Source of the DNA: Aurantiacibacter sp. D1-12
GTDB taxonomy: Bacteria; Pseudomonadota; Alphaproteobacteria; Sphingomonadales; Sphingomonadaceae
Length of the DNA: 64,000 bases
Assembly (NCBI RefSeq): GCF_028858515.1
Contig: NZ_JAPJZJ010000001.1
Span: forward strand, 124,001-188,000
Direction of reading: 5' to 3'
The translations under genes were made by a program, and so were the position numbers. The notes beneath the pieces were generated by a model. The model worked only from the letters and a program-made list of their open reading frames with translations, was not told the origin of the DNA and searched no databases. Shown piece after piece: positions 9,180 through 17,765 of the stretch; positions within the stretch are counted from its first letter, which is position 1; each line of letters starts with the position of its first letter.

Positions 9180-9207
9180 CTTTGTGGGAGATCACTGCTG
9201 AAGAGGG

Positions 9208-9282
9208 TGGTGCCCGGGGGCGGAGTCGAACCACCGACACGGCGATTTTCAATCGCCTGCTCTACCACTGAGCTACCCAGGC
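9208..9282 (-). tRNA. tRNA-Phe (GAA)
   Basis: A complete cloverleaf on the minus strand: acceptor stem GCCTGGG / CCCGGGC, D arm GCTC/GAGC, anticodon stem GGCGA/TCGCC with loop TTGAAAA giving anticodon GAA, T arm with TTCGACT loop, discriminator A and an encoded CCA at 9208-9210. It lies 88 bases past the yacG stop on the same strand, so it may be transcribed from the infA-maf-yacG operon. Confidence 0.97.
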
Positions 9283-9370
9283 ATCTTGTTCACGGCAGAC
9301 ATCTTCGAAGTGCCCGGCGAGCAAGTGAAGCGCGCCTATGGCGAAGCGCGACGCGCTTGGCAAGGGGGAA

Positions 9371-9535
9371 TCAATCCCCTTTTGCGATGTCTTCCGGAGA
9401 AGCAGGGTCGCCTGCGACAGCATAGCCATCATTGAACCAAGCGGAGAGGTCCTTGTCGCGGCATCGGCTCGAGCAAAACGGCGAGAAATCTTCGTTGCGC
9501 GGCTTCTTGCAGATGGGGCAGGGCTTGGTGCTCAT
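9371..9535 (-). CDS. yacG: DNA gyrase inhibitor YacG (small zinc protein)
   Basis: A 54-residue protein. It starts MSTKPCPICKKP and carries four zinc-binding cysteines (C6, C9, C21, C25) in the YacG pattern CPIC...FCSSRC, followed by the acidic/aromatic DLSAWFNDGYAV segment typical of the family. In E. coli YacG binds GyrB and inhibits gyrase. The ATG overlaps the stop of the upstream RNase E/G gene by four bases (ATGA), which supports both the start and co-translation. Confidence 0.93.
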   Translation of the reverse strand: MSTKPCPICKKPRNEDFSPFCSSRCRDKDLSAWFNDGYAVAGDPASPEDIAKGD

Positions 9536-10509
9536 GGTTGCACTACCTGGGCATGCCAGCCCGAGATCGCAAGCGCCGGATCGCTTTTGAGCTCCGTCTT
9601 GCGAGCTGTTCGCCGATCCAGTTCTGCGAGCCAGTCGTCCCGCATTGCCGCGATCACCGTGGGATGTGCATTAATCTGGGTAACACCAGGCCCGGCCAGT
9701 TCTGCCGCATGATTGATCGCGTATCTCGCACTGGCACCCGTGCGATCAAAATGCAGCCGGTGCAGCAATGAAGGTCGCTCCATGCGTGCAACAATCTGGA
9801 CAAACCCGAAACCGTTCATAGCGGTCCGCTCGTGCGGCCAGTGAACCAAAGCGGTTTGCAGTGCTGCGTCTACCGCCTTGCGATCTGCCCGATCAGCCAG
9901 AGTTGGAAAGTCTATCCCTATCGATCCAGCCAGTCCCATCCACCCAATCGCGGTTGCCAGCGGTTCGACGGCAGCAAGCGCGAGCGAGCGCGGAGAAAGA
10001 TCGCCGTCGATGTCGATCAAAGTCATCGCTGGCGTCGGGTGGAAGGTCAGTTCGCCTTGCGGGAACTGCCATTTTCCTTCCCAGGCAGCGCTCCAGACTT
10101 CGGCCCAGTTGTCGCGATAGAATGTGCTGACGACTTTCGCGTCGAGCTGCTTTGCGAGGCTCGGTGCCTTGCATGGTTCTTCATCCGTCGGGCGAGCCTG
10201 TGCCAGCTTGTTTCGGCCAACTTCTCTAGCGGCGGAGCGCGTGACACGCAGGCGTATACGCTCACCTTCGCTGGCTTCTCGTGGCAGGCGATCGACCAGC
10301 GCCTCTTCTCCACTATCAAAAAGAGCGCGACCGCGGGCCGTTCCTTTTTCACGTTTCACGAGAAGGGCATCCTCAACAAGTCCCGGTGCCAGCTCGCCCG
10401 GCCAGTCGATCTGTGCGGCAAGAACATGATGACCGTCTTTCAGCAGAGCTCGGTGCTCGCCGATGTTCTCGGAGACCAGCCACTCAGCCAAGGCGGAACC
10501 CCGCGGCAT
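9532..10509 (-). CDS. Short RNase E/G family protein
   Basis: A 325-residue homologue of the RNase E/G catalytic region. The N-terminus (LAEWLVSENIGEHRALL) and the DNase I-like segment TLIDIDGDLSPRSLALAA, carrying the likely metal-binding aspartates, match the family, as does the GSIGIDFPTL stretch. It is much shorter than RNase G (about 490 residues) and I see no clear S1 domain, so its activity may be reduced or specialised. ATG 10509 is the most upstream plausible start and overlaps maf by 26 bases. It lies between maf and yacG with tight overlaps, an arrangement common in Sphingomonadales. Confidence 0.85.
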   Translation of the reverse strand: MPRGSALAEWLVSENIGEHRALLKDGHHVLAAQIDWPGELAPGLVEDALLVKREKGTARGRALFDSGEEALVDRLPREASEGERIRLRVTRSAAREVGRNKLAQARPTDEEPCKAPSLAKQLDAKVVSTFYRDNWAEVWSAAWEGKWQFPQGELTFHPTPAMTLIDIDGDLSPRSLALAAVEPLATAIGWMGLAGSIGIDFPTLADRADRKAVDAALQTALVHWPHERTAMNGFGFVQIVARMERPSLLHRLHFDRTGASARYAINHAAELAGPGVTQINAHPTVIAAMRDDWLAELDRRTARKTELKSDPALAISGWHAQVVQP

Positions 10510-11065
10510 TGAGCAAGGCGCGTGTCTCGTATAGCGGCAGGCCAACGACACCCGAATGGCTGCCTTTTATCCACGGGATCAGTGCCTCAGCCATCCCCTG
10601 AATGGCGTAACCGCCTGCTTTTCCGTGCCATTCGCCGCTGGCGATGTAGGCGTCGATCTCCTCGCCGGAGAGGCGCTTGAACTTGAGCTGCGTTTCGTTC
10701 AGTCGCTCACGAACGCTGCCATCTGGTGCGGCGAGGGCGATAGCGGAGAGGACGCGGTGACGGCGGCCAGACAGCAGTTCGAGGCACTGACGTGCTGTGG
10801 TTTCGTCCTCTGCTTTAGGGAGGATGCGGCGACCGCAGGCCACGACCGTATCGCCTGCCAGCACATGAGAGGTTCCGCCATCAACTGCTGCCGCCTTTTC
10901 ACGCGCCATACGCGTGGCATAGTCGCGCGGAAGCTCGCCCTTGTGCGGCGTCTCGTCGATATCGGCTGGGGCCACGGCATCAGGCTCCACACCCAGACGC
11001 GCTAACAGCTCCCGCCGCCGCGGGCTGGCCGATGCGAGGATAAGGCTTGGAGCGGGCGTGGTCAT
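10484..11065 (-). CDS. maf: Maf family nucleoside triphosphate pyrophosphatase
   Basis: A 193-residue Maf protein, a house-cleaning NTP pyrophosphatase that hydrolyses non-canonical or modified nucleotides (dTTP/UTP class or m7GTP class; the subclass is not certain). The signature ILASASPRRRELLARLGV is at the N-terminus, followed by DETPHKGELPRDYATRMAREKA, HVLAGDTVV and YAIQGMAEALIPWIKGSHSGVVGLPL. It lies 10 bases past infA and overlaps the RNase E/G start, consistent with one operon. Confidence 0.95.
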   Translation of the reverse strand: MTTPAPSLILASASPRRRELLARLGVEPDAVAPADIDETPHKGELPRDYATRMAREKAAAVDGGTSHVLAGDTVVACGRRILPKAEDETTARQCLELLSGRRHRVLSAIALAAPDGSVRERLNETQLKFKRLSGEEIDAYIASGEWHGKAGGYAIQGMAEALIPWIKGSHSGVVGLPLYETRALLNAAGFRLG

Positions 11066-11075
11066 GCCCGGCTAC

Positions 11076-11330
11076 TTAGGAAGGGTTGTAGCCTGGAGGG
11101 CCGCTGCGGCCCGGCATAAAGCGGTAGGTGATGCGCGCCTTGGTCAGATCGTAAGGCGTCAGTTCGCACAGCACCTCGTCACCCACCAGCACGCGGATGC
11201 GGTTCTTGCGCATACGCCCAGCGGTGTGCCCAAGCACTTCGTGGCCGTTTTCGAGCTCTACCCGGAACATCGCGTTGGGCAGAAGCTCTACTACCTTGCC
11301 GCGCATTTCGAGGAGTTCTTCTTTAGCCAT
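11076..11330 (-). CDS. infA: Translation initiation factor IF-1
   Basis: IF-1, the small S1/OB-fold factor that occupies the ribosomal A site during initiation. The conserved core ([54 protein letters not shown]) is complete. The protein is 84 residues against the usual 72, because a proline/glycine-rich tail ([13 protein letters not shown]) follows the normal end. It is the first gene of the infA-maf-RNase E/G-yacG operon. Confidence 0.96.
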   Translation of the reverse strand: MAKEELLEMRGKVVELLPNAMFRVELENGHEVLGHTAGRMRKNRIRVLVGDEVLCELTPYDLTKARITYRFMPGRSGPPGYNPS

Positions 11331-11443
11331 TCAGTTCAAGATCCTTGCGTGAGGTGTAGAAAATGTGTCGGGCGCGCATAGCCGCCTGCCTCGCAAAATG
11401 GAAGAGCGCGTGTGCATAGGGGCTGAATAGGGACGAAAGCCTT

Positions 11444-11470
11444 TTGACATCTGCGACAATTTAATACTTT
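11444..11470 (+). promoter_or_regulatory. Possible promoter for the TonB receptor gene
   Basis: A perfect TTGACA (11444-11449) is followed at 15-base spacing by TACTTT (11465-11470), and by further AT-rich sequence. The -35 match is good, but the -10 assignment is uncertain. It lies 83 bases upstream of the GTG start. Confidence 0.35.
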
Positions 11471-11552
11471 AGCCCAGCTTGCCAGATGTTGCGCTGCGCC
11501 ACATACCGCCGCTGACGGTTGGGACCCGATCTATATTGCTAAAGGGATTTTC

Positions 11553-14402
11553 GTGCGAACCACCGTTGCCACCAGTAGCCTGGCGATTGCCGTTGCGCTG
11601 ATATTAAATCCGGTGGCCCCGGTGCGCGCGCAGGATGGCGAAGAGCAGCAGGCAGAGGAACAGCCTGCCGAGCCCGCGCCGGACATTGACCTTGTCGAAG
11701 AGGATATGAACAGCATCCTCGTGCTTGGTGCGCGGTTGGTAGATCGTATCGACACAGCACAGGCGCCCATTCTGGAGCTCGATTCAGACGATATCGCCGC
11801 TTACGGTGCAGGTTCCATTGCGGAGCTAATCAGTGCGCTCGGTCCCGAGGTGTCTAGTGGACGAGGGCGAGGAGGAGGCGGTCCGCCTGTCATTCTCGTC
11901 AACGGCGTGCGGATTTCCTCCTTCCGCGAGCTGCGCAGCTATCCGCCTGAGGCGATCGAGCGGACCGAAGTCTTCAGCGAGGATGTGGCCCAGCAGTTCG
12001 GCTATTCACCCGATCAGCGTGTCGTCAACATTATCCTCAAGGACAATTATGAAAGCCGCGTGGTCGAGCTGGAATATAGCCAGCCGTTCGATGGTGGTTA
12101 CGCGGGCGGCGGGATCGACGGTACCTACCTGCGGATTAATGGCCCCAGCCGACTGAACTTCAATGTCGAGCTGACTGACTCTTCTCCCCTGACCGAGGGG
12201 GATCGCGGCGTGATCCAGTCGACCGGAGGTGCGCCGATTTTGGCGGGCGATCCCGATCCGGCCGATTTCCGCACGCTGGTCCCGGACAACTCGGGCTACG
12301 AGGCGACAGCCAACTGGACCACTGCCCTGGGCGGCGGCGGCGATTCCATGAGCCTGAGCGCAAGCTATGAGCGCAACAACAGCTTCAGCTTGCAAGGGCT
12401 CGATTCTGTCGTGCTGACCGATCCTGCGGGCGACACTTTGCTGCGCACATTCAATCCGCTCGATCCGCTGGCGATTGACCGGCGCAGCGATAGCTACTCT
12501 GCGGGCGCGGGCCTCGCTTCACGTATAGGAACCTGGCAGCTCAATATTACCGCTGACGCAACGCTTTCGGACTCGCTCAGTCTCATCCAGAGGCGGATCG
12601 ACACGGCCGATCTGGTGGCTGACGCTGCTGCGGGCACCCTTGCGCTTGATGCTGACCTTGGCAATTTCGCCGAGGCTGGCGTCGACGAGTCCAAGAGCCA
12701 GACCTATCGTATCGATACACTGGCGACCGCGCGCGGCATTGCCTTCACGCTGCCTGCTGGCGATGTGAACACCACGATTTCGGCGGGTTGGACGGGCAAT
12801 GGCATCGACAGCACCGACACGCGCAATCCGGGCCTGGTCACCAATCTCGACAGGCGTCGTTGGCGCGGCAACGTCAACATGGCCTTGCCCATCACCAGCC
12901 GCGATGAGGATTTCGGCGGCGCCATTGGCAATATCACGCTAAACCTCAATGCGGGCGTCAGCGAAGTCTCCGACTTCGGCACACTGCACAGTTTAGCCAC
13001 CACGCTGATCTGGGGCCCGACGGAAACGCTGAGCTTCAGCGCGACCTACACGGGAAGGGAGGAAGCTCCTTCCCTTACGCAGCTTGGTGCAGCAGAGATA
13101 TCGACGCCCAATGTCCCGGTGTTCGACATCGTCAATAACGAGACGGTGCTCGCCACGGTTATTTCCGGCGGCAACCCCGACCTTCCCGGCCAGACGCAGA
13201 GCGACTGGCAGTTTTCTGCCAATTGGCAACTGCCATTCATCGAGCGCGGCAGCCTGCGTTTCGAATATTTCGATAACCACGCAGAAGACATTACCGAAGG
13301 CTTCCCGCTTTTGACGCCCGAGATCGAGGCTGCGTTTCCGGGGAGGATCACGCGTGATGCAACGGGCAGGCTGACACAGCTGGACAACCGTTTTGTGACC
13401 TTTGCCCAGCGAGACGTCCGGCGTTTGCGCGTCGGCTTGTTCATGGGCGGCGAGATTGGCGTGGGCAGTCAGGAAGGCGAAGGCGGTAGTGGACCTCCCC
13501 CAGGCGTGCGTCGCGAACCGGGCGCTGGTAGAGCTGGTGGCCCGCCGCGCGATCCGGCGCAGTTCGCGGCCATGCGCGAACAGTTTTGTTCGGCTGAACC
13601 CGACGAATTGCTGGACCTGTTCAATCGCGCGCTTGCTGCGCAGCGAGCAGGCGAGGACCCGCCTCTCGATGCTGATGGCAACCCGATCTCTATTCCACCA
13701 CGCATGCTGGAGCGCCTTGCCGGAGAAGACGGGCAGATCGATCCCGAACGCTTCGCCATGATCCGAGAACGTTTCTGTAGTGCCGATGGGGCGCGACAGG
13801 GCGTACGCCCGGGAGGCGGTGGTGATCAGGCACGTGCAGGCGGACGTCGTGGCAGGGGCGGCAGGCGCGGCGGTGGTCGTGGTTTTGGTCGTTTCGGCGG
13901 CGGTGGTGACGGTCCACCCGTGATCCGCTGGTTTGCCAACCTGCAGTACACGCTTGAGCTTCAAGACGATGTGCTGATCGCTCCGGGGCTGCCGACGCTC
14001 GATCTGCTGGAAGGCGATGCCCTGTCCGGTGGCGGGACGTCTCGTCACTCGGCGACGCTTCGCACCGGTGCGTTTTATGATGGCTGGGGCACCTTGATTT
14101 TCGCGAATTATCAGGGGGCTTCACGGATCAACGGGTCGGGTCTCGCCGGCAGCACCGATCTGTTTTTCAATGACATTGCCCGCTTCAACTGGCGGCTCTT
14201 TGTCGACCTTTCTGAGCGGGATTCGCTGATTGAAGCCGTGCCGTTGCTGGACAATGTTCGCATTTCTGTGGCGGTCGATAATCTCTTCGATGCGCGTCAG
14301 CGGGTGGTCGACAGCAATGGCGATACGCCGCTGCGCTACCAACCCTTCCTGATCGATCCGCGCGGGCGCAGCTTTGGTATCGAAATCCGGAAGCTGTTTT
14401 AG
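11553..14402 (+). CDS. TonB-dependent outer-membrane receptor with plug domain and internal insert
   Basis: A 949-residue TonB-dependent receptor, likely an outer-membrane transporter for an unknown substrate. A signal peptide of about 26 residues ends VRAQ. A plug domain follows (SILVLGARLVDRIDTAQAP, IAELISALGPEV, GPPVILVNGVRISS) and then a long beta-barrel ending IEIRKLF. Start is GTG at 11553 with AAAGGGA about 6 bases before it. Residues about 655-790 form an insert with two similar segments (DPAQFAAMREQFCSAEP at 667, DPERFAMIRERFCSADG at 730) and then a glycine/arginine-rich stretch. It overlaps the convergent flavoprotein gene by four bases. No riboswitch-like leader was seen. Confidence 0.9.
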   Translation: MRTTVATSSLAIAVALILNPVAPVRAQDGEEQQAEEQPAEPAPDIDLVEEDMNSILVLGARLVDRIDTAQAPILELDSDDIAAYGAGSIAELISALGPEVSSGRGRGGGGPPVILVNGVRISSFRELRSYPPEAIERTEVFSEDVAQQFGYSPDQRVVNIILKDNYESRVVELEYSQPFDGGYAGGGIDGTYLRINGPSRLNFNVELTDSSPLTEGDRGVIQSTGGAPILAGDPDPADFRTLVPDNSGYEATANWTTALGGGGDSMSLSASYERNNSFSLQGLDSVVLTDPAGDTLLRTFNPLDPLAIDRRSDSYSAGAGLASRIGTWQLNITADATLSDSLSLIQRRIDTADLVADAAAGTLALDADLGNFAEAGVDESKSQTYRIDTLATARGIAFTLPAGDVNTTISAGWTGNGIDSTDTRNPGLVTNLDRRRWRGNVNMALPITSRDEDFGGAIGNITLNLNAGVSEVSDFGTLHSLATTLIWGPTETLSFSATYTGREEAPSLTQLGAAEISTPNVPVFDIVNNETVLATVISGGNPDLPGQTQSDWQFSANWQLPFIERGSLRFEYFDNHAEDITEGFPLLTPEIEAAFPGRITRDATGRLTQLDNRFVTFAQRDVRRLRVGLFMGGEIGVGSQEGEGGSGPPPGVRREPGAGRAGGPPRDPAQFAAMREQFCSAEPDELLDLFNRALAAQRAGEDPPLDADGNPISIPPRMLERLAGEDGQIDPERFAMIRERFCSADGARQGVRPGGGGDQARAGGRRGRGGRRGGGRGFGRFGGGGDGPPVIRWFANLQYTLELQDDVLIAPGLPTLDLLEGDALSGGGTSRHSATLRTGAFYDGWGTLIFANYQGASRINGSGLAGSTDLFFNDIARFNWRLFVDLSERDSLIEAVPLLDNVRISVAVDNLFDARQRVVDSNGDTPLRYQPFLIDPRGRSFGIEIRKLF

Positions 14403-15580
14403 AGCGACTGCGCCGCCGCGTGGGCGCTCGCCCATGCCCACTGGAAGTTATAACCGCCCAGCCAGCCGGTCACGTCTACCGCTTCGCCTATAGCGTAGAG
14501 GCCGGGCACCTTCTTTGCTTCCATCGTTTTGGAGGACAATTCGGCGGTGGAGATGCCGCCCGCTGTCACTTCGGCCTTGGCAAAGCCTTCGGTCCCGTTG
14601 GGATTGAAGCGCCAGTTGGCCAAGCGCTCTTCTGCTGCGCGGAGGGTCTTGTCGGGGGCATTGCCAAGGTCACTGTCGATACCGATCTGATCGGTCAGCA
14701 CGTCTGCCAGCCTATCCGGCAGCGCCTCGCGCAGAATGGCGCGAAGCCGCGCAGAAGGCGTGGTATGCTTGGCTTCGAGTAGCCACCCTGCCGGCTTGTC
14801 CGGCATAAAGCGGATCATCACCGGATCGCCGTGCTTCCAGTAGCTTGAGACCTGTAGGATCGATGGACCGGACATGCCCCGATGGGTGAAGAGCGCGGCT
14901 TCGCGGAATGTCGTCTTGTTGGCGCTGGCCTCAACATCTGCCGAGACACCCGACAGCTCGCGGAAAAGCACTTCCTCCCCGCCCAGCGTCAGCGGGACGA
15001 GAGCGGGGCGCGGCTCGACGATTTTCAAACCGAACTGACGGGCGAGAGTGTAAGCGAAATCGGTTGCGCCCATCTTTGGGATGCTCGGCCCGCCGGTGGC
15101 GATGACGAGCCGGGGCGCGGTGAACTGGCCGTATTGCGTGGTGACGGTGAAGCTCTCGCCCTCGCGGCTGACCCGCGAAACCTCCTCGTTGCAGCGGATA
15201 GTAACCTTGCCCGGACCGGTTGCACATTCCTCCAGCAGCATATCGACGACCTGGCGTGACGAGCCATCGCAGAATAGCTGCCCCAGCGTTTTCTCGTGCC
15301 AGGCGATATCGTGTTTCTCGACCAGATCGAGAAAGTGGCGTGGAGTGTATCGACTGAGCGCGCTCTTGGCGTAATGCGGATTGGCGCTGAGGTAGTTGGC
15401 CGGGCCCGCACCAATGTTGGTGAAGTTGCAGCGTCCACCGCCCGAGATCAGGACCTTTTTCCCGACCTTTTCCGCTTTTTCGAGCACGAGCATTGTGCGC
15501 CCGCGTTGCCCGGCCAGCGCAGCGCAAAAAAGCCCGGCGGCTCCTCCGCCGAGGATAATGGCATCGAAGCTTTCGCTCAT
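14399..15580 (-). CDS. HI0933/YhiN family NAD(P)/FAD-dependent flavoprotein
   Basis: A 393-residue flavoprotein of the HI0933 (YhiN, BaiN-like) family. The FAD-binding motif ILGGGAAGLFCA is at the N-terminus, then VLISGGGRCNFTN, LVIATGGPSIPKMGATDFAY, and the C-terminal AIGEAVDVTGWLGGYNFQWAWASA. The physiological substrate of this family is mostly unknown. ATG 15580 (MSESFDAIILGG) is chosen because the open frame above it runs through the neighbouring permease gene in another frame. The permease stop is 4 bases upstream, suggesting co-transcription. The gene ends inside the stop of the convergent TonB receptor (shared TTAG). Confidence 0.9.
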   Translation of the reverse strand: MSESFDAIILGGGAAGLFCAALAGQRGRTMLVLEKAEKVGKKVLISGGGRCNFTNIGAGPANYLSANPHYAKSALSRYTPRHFLDLVEKHDIAWHEKTLGQLFCDGSSRQVVDMLLEECATGPGKVTIRCNEEVSRVSREGESFTVTTQYGQFTAPRLVIATGGPSIPKMGATDFAYTLARQFGLKIVEPRPALVPLTLGGEEVLFRELSGVSADVEASANKTTFREAALFTHRGMSGPSILQVSSYWKHGDPVMIRFMPDKPAGWLLEAKHTTPSARLRAILREALPDRLADVLTDQIGIDSDLGNAPDKTLRAAEERLANWRFNPNGTEGFAKAEVTAGGISTAELSSKTMEAKKVPGLYAIGEAVDVTGWLGGYNFQWAWASAHAAAQSL

Positions 15581-15584
15581 GGTA

Positions 15585-16871
15585 TCAGCTGGCTTGCGTC
15601 TCTTCCCCTGCATCATCACGGCGACGCGCAATGAAGTAGAGGAGGGTGCCAACAGCCAGTAGGGCGCCGAACATAGTCCAGGCCTGTGCATTGGCATGGC
15701 TGGCAATCCACACCGTCGCGCCAAAGGCAATGACCGAGACCACGGCATGGAGCGGGTTGAGCGCACCTTCGCGCTTCTCGATTACCGGCAGGGCGGCTGC
15801 GGTGATCAGGTATGTCAGCAGGCGTGAAAGCGTGCTGGCGGCGGCAAGCGCGGCAAATCCGCCCCAGATGGCGAAGAGTGAGGACAAGATGCCGTAAAAC
15901 GCAATGGCGTTGGCAGGTGTGAGGTACTTCGGATGCACCTTTTCGAACCAGCGGGGCAGCATCTTCTGCTGCGCCATGCCGTAGGCCATGCGCGGGACGA
16001 TGATCAGACCGCCAAAGCTGTTCGCTGCGATAGAGAAACCCGCGCCCAGCACGATCATTACCGCGCCCCATTGGCCCAGCGCCACATCGGCGGCTCCTGC
16101 AAGTGCATTCTCGTTGGCACCCGGTTCCGGCCCGATGGTGAGATAGGCCCAGATGATTACGGCGTATAGCACGGTGACCCCGGCTAGCACCGTCACCAGA
16201 ACGCGCGGAATATCGCGCTTGGGATCGCGGATTTCTCCGGCCGGAACGGTGACACCTTCAAAACCGATGAAGGCATAGAACAGCAGCAGCACCACTGTTT
16301 CGACTTGGCTGAACTGCGGCAGGACGATGCCGGGCGACGTGAACTGGCCGAAGACCGCTGCGGCAATCAGAATAGCAAGCGGAGCGAGCTTGAGGACGGT
16401 CAGTCCGCCCAGCGTATTCACCGATCCGCGCATGGAAAACAGGTTGATCGCGGTGAACAGCAGGATGACGATCACTGTCGTTGCGGTGGCCAGCATCTCG
16501 TTCTCGAGCACCGGGAATATCGCCGCGAAATAAGCGACCATCACATGGGTGTTCGCCGCCATTGCGACCATGCCCGAAGCGAAACGGCCCCAGCCGGCCT
16601 GGAAGCCTGCAAAGCTGCCAAATGCCGTCTTTCCGTAAAGGATCGGGCCGCCTGTCCCGTCAAACCGCGCGGCAAGCCACGCGAAGACCAACACCAGCGG
16701 TAGAAAGATCAGCCCACCGATCAGCATGAGAACGGGCGCAAAGCTGCCGACTGCGGCCACCAGAACGGCGGGGAGGGCGAAGATGCCGCTCCCGATCATG
16801 CCGTTCAGCTGGAAGAGCGAAGTGCCCCAGAAGCCGACGGTGCGCGGCGGTGCGATGTCTGTCTTGTCCAT
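15585..16871 (-). CDS. APC superfamily amino acid permease
   Basis: A 428-residue inner-membrane transporter of the amino acid-polyamine-organocation superfamily, with about 12 hydrophobic segments. The first helix carries the family sequence LNGMIGSGIFALPAVL, and the central FYAFIGFEGVTVPAGEIRDP is typical of the basic amino acid/polyamine antiporter or YjeH-like branch. Substrate cannot be assigned. ATG 16871 (MDKTDIAPP) has AAGGGG about 7 bases before it; the much longer open frame upstream is a shadow. Transcribed with the downstream flavoprotein. Confidence 0.9.
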   Translation of the reverse strand: MDKTDIAPPRTVGFWGTSLFQLNGMIGSGIFALPAVLVAAVGSFAPVLMLIGGLIFLPLVLVFAWLAARFDGTGGPILYGKTAFGSFAGFQAGWGRFASGMVAMAANTHVMVAYFAAIFPVLENEMLATATTVIVILLFTAINLFSMRGSVNTLGGLTVLKLAPLAILIAAAVFGQFTSPGIVLPQFSQVETVVLLLFYAFIGFEGVTVPAGEIRDPKRDIPRVLVTVLAGVTVLYAVIIWAYLTIGPEPGANENALAGAADVALGQWGAVMIVLGAGFSIAANSFGGLIIVPRMAYGMAQQKMLPRWFEKVHPKYLTPANAIAFYGILSSLFAIWGGFAALAAASTLSRLLTYLITAAALPVIEKREGALNPLHAVVSVIAFGATVWIASHANAQAWTMFGALLAVGTLLYFIARRRDDAGEETQAS

Positions 16872-16927
16872 TACGATCCCCTTGCGCGCTGTGCTGCCCC
16901 GAAACACCGCAGCGCGCAAGCAGGGTG

Positions 16928-17650
16928 TCAGGCTTCTCCGCGATAGATGCTGACAAAATTGATCGTGTCGATCGCGCCATGAACCAGGATGATCGGCCAG
17001 AGATTGCGCTTGAACAGCACGAAAGCCACGCCGAACGCCAGTCCGATCATGCCTGTCATCAGAAAGCCCCATAGGCCTTGATAATAGAAGTGAGCGAACC
17101 CGAAGATCATTGCCGGAATTGCGATCGCCAGCGCGGTTCTTCCGCGAAGGTCCCCAAGCCCGTCTTCGATACGCGTAACCATGTATCCACGAAAGAACAT
17201 CTCTTCGCCGAATGCAGCGCTGGTCCAGACAACACCGAGCCACAGCAAGAGCATGGGAAGGTTGCCTTCCACATCACCCCAGCGATCCTGTGCTCCATCG
17301 GGGAGCCCGTCCGGCTGGACAAGACCAATTGCTTCGCCGCCTAGCAACACGATGGCCACGGCAAGACAGAACAGTACGAAGGTGCCCAGTGCCTTGGGCA
17401 GGATCATCGCTTTGGCTTTCCAGCCGGGAAGTTGTGCGAAGCCCATCTGGCGCCACCCGATGCCCTTGCGACGCATATAGATTGTCAGCACTGTCAGTGT
17501 GAACAGCAGCGAAAGCGGCCCGGCAAACTTCCATGTGATCATTGCGAATAGTGGCCGGGTGCCGAAAGCGAGTGCAGAAAAGGCCAGCACTTCGAGCACG
17601 AGCCACCAGTTCGGTTTTGCGGTTTCAGTGGCTTGGGACTTGGATAACAA
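16928..17650 (-). CDS. CPBP family intramembrane glutamic endopeptidase
   Basis: A 240-residue membrane protease of the CPBP (Rce1-like, Abi) family. The three motifs are visible: EEMFFRG, then FAHFYYQG, then HGAIDT, with several hydrophobic helices. Family members cleave within membranes; the substrate is unknown. A TTG at 17650 is the likely start because AGGAG lies 7 bases before it; the in-frame ATG codons further upstream have no such site and fall in the palindromic region shared with uvrC. The gene is divergent from uvrC. Confidence 0.85.
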   Translation of the reverse strand: MLSKSQATETAKPNWWLVLEVLAFSALAFGTRPLFAMITWKFAGPLSLLFTLTVLTIYMRRKGIGWRQMGFAQLPGWKAKAMILPKALGTFVLFCLAVAIVLLGGEAIGLVQPDGLPDGAQDRWGDVEGNLPMLLLWLGVVWTSAAFGEEMFFRGYMVTRIEDGLGDLRGRTALAIAIPAMIFGFAHFYYQGLWGFLMTGMIGLAFGVAFVLFKRNLWPIILVHGAIDTINFVSIYRGEA

Positions 17651-17671
17651 ACAACATCTCCTGTTGGTGTC

Positions 17672-17695
17672 CCACATGGATAATACACCATGTGG
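17672..17695. promoter_or_regulatory. Perfect inverted repeat between CPBP gene and uvrC, possible operator
   Basis: CCACATGG and CCATGTGG (8 bases each) are separated by the 8-base AT-rich spacer ATAATACA. A second inverted repeat, GGTGT / ACACC (17666-17670 with 17685-17689), overlaps it. The site lies 22 bases upstream of the CPBP start and 70 bases upstream of uvrC, where a dimeric regulator could control either gene. Confidence 0.45.
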
Positions 17696-17765
17696 TTTCA
17701 CGTGCAACTATATTATTGGAGCCGGGGCAGTTCCCAAACCGGATGCGCCGCTCTATCTCGCTTGC

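Noticed and set aside
9062-9268. 68-codon minus-strand frame reading through tRNA-Phe
   Set aside because: It uses the tRNA sequence as coding sequence; such frames are a common annotation artefact.
11331-11552. Cobalamin or other riboswitch before the TonB receptor
   Set aside because: The 222-base leader has no B12-box-like or other aptamer sequence that I can recognise; only a possible promoter was seen.
12993-14048. 351-codon minus-strand frame within the TonB receptor gene
   Set aside because: No motif, low-complexity composition mirrored from the glycine/arginine-rich region of the receptor.
17696-17765. SOS box upstream of uvrC
   Set aside because: No GTTC-N7-GTTC pair occurs; the single GTTC near 17729 lacks a partner at the right spacing.
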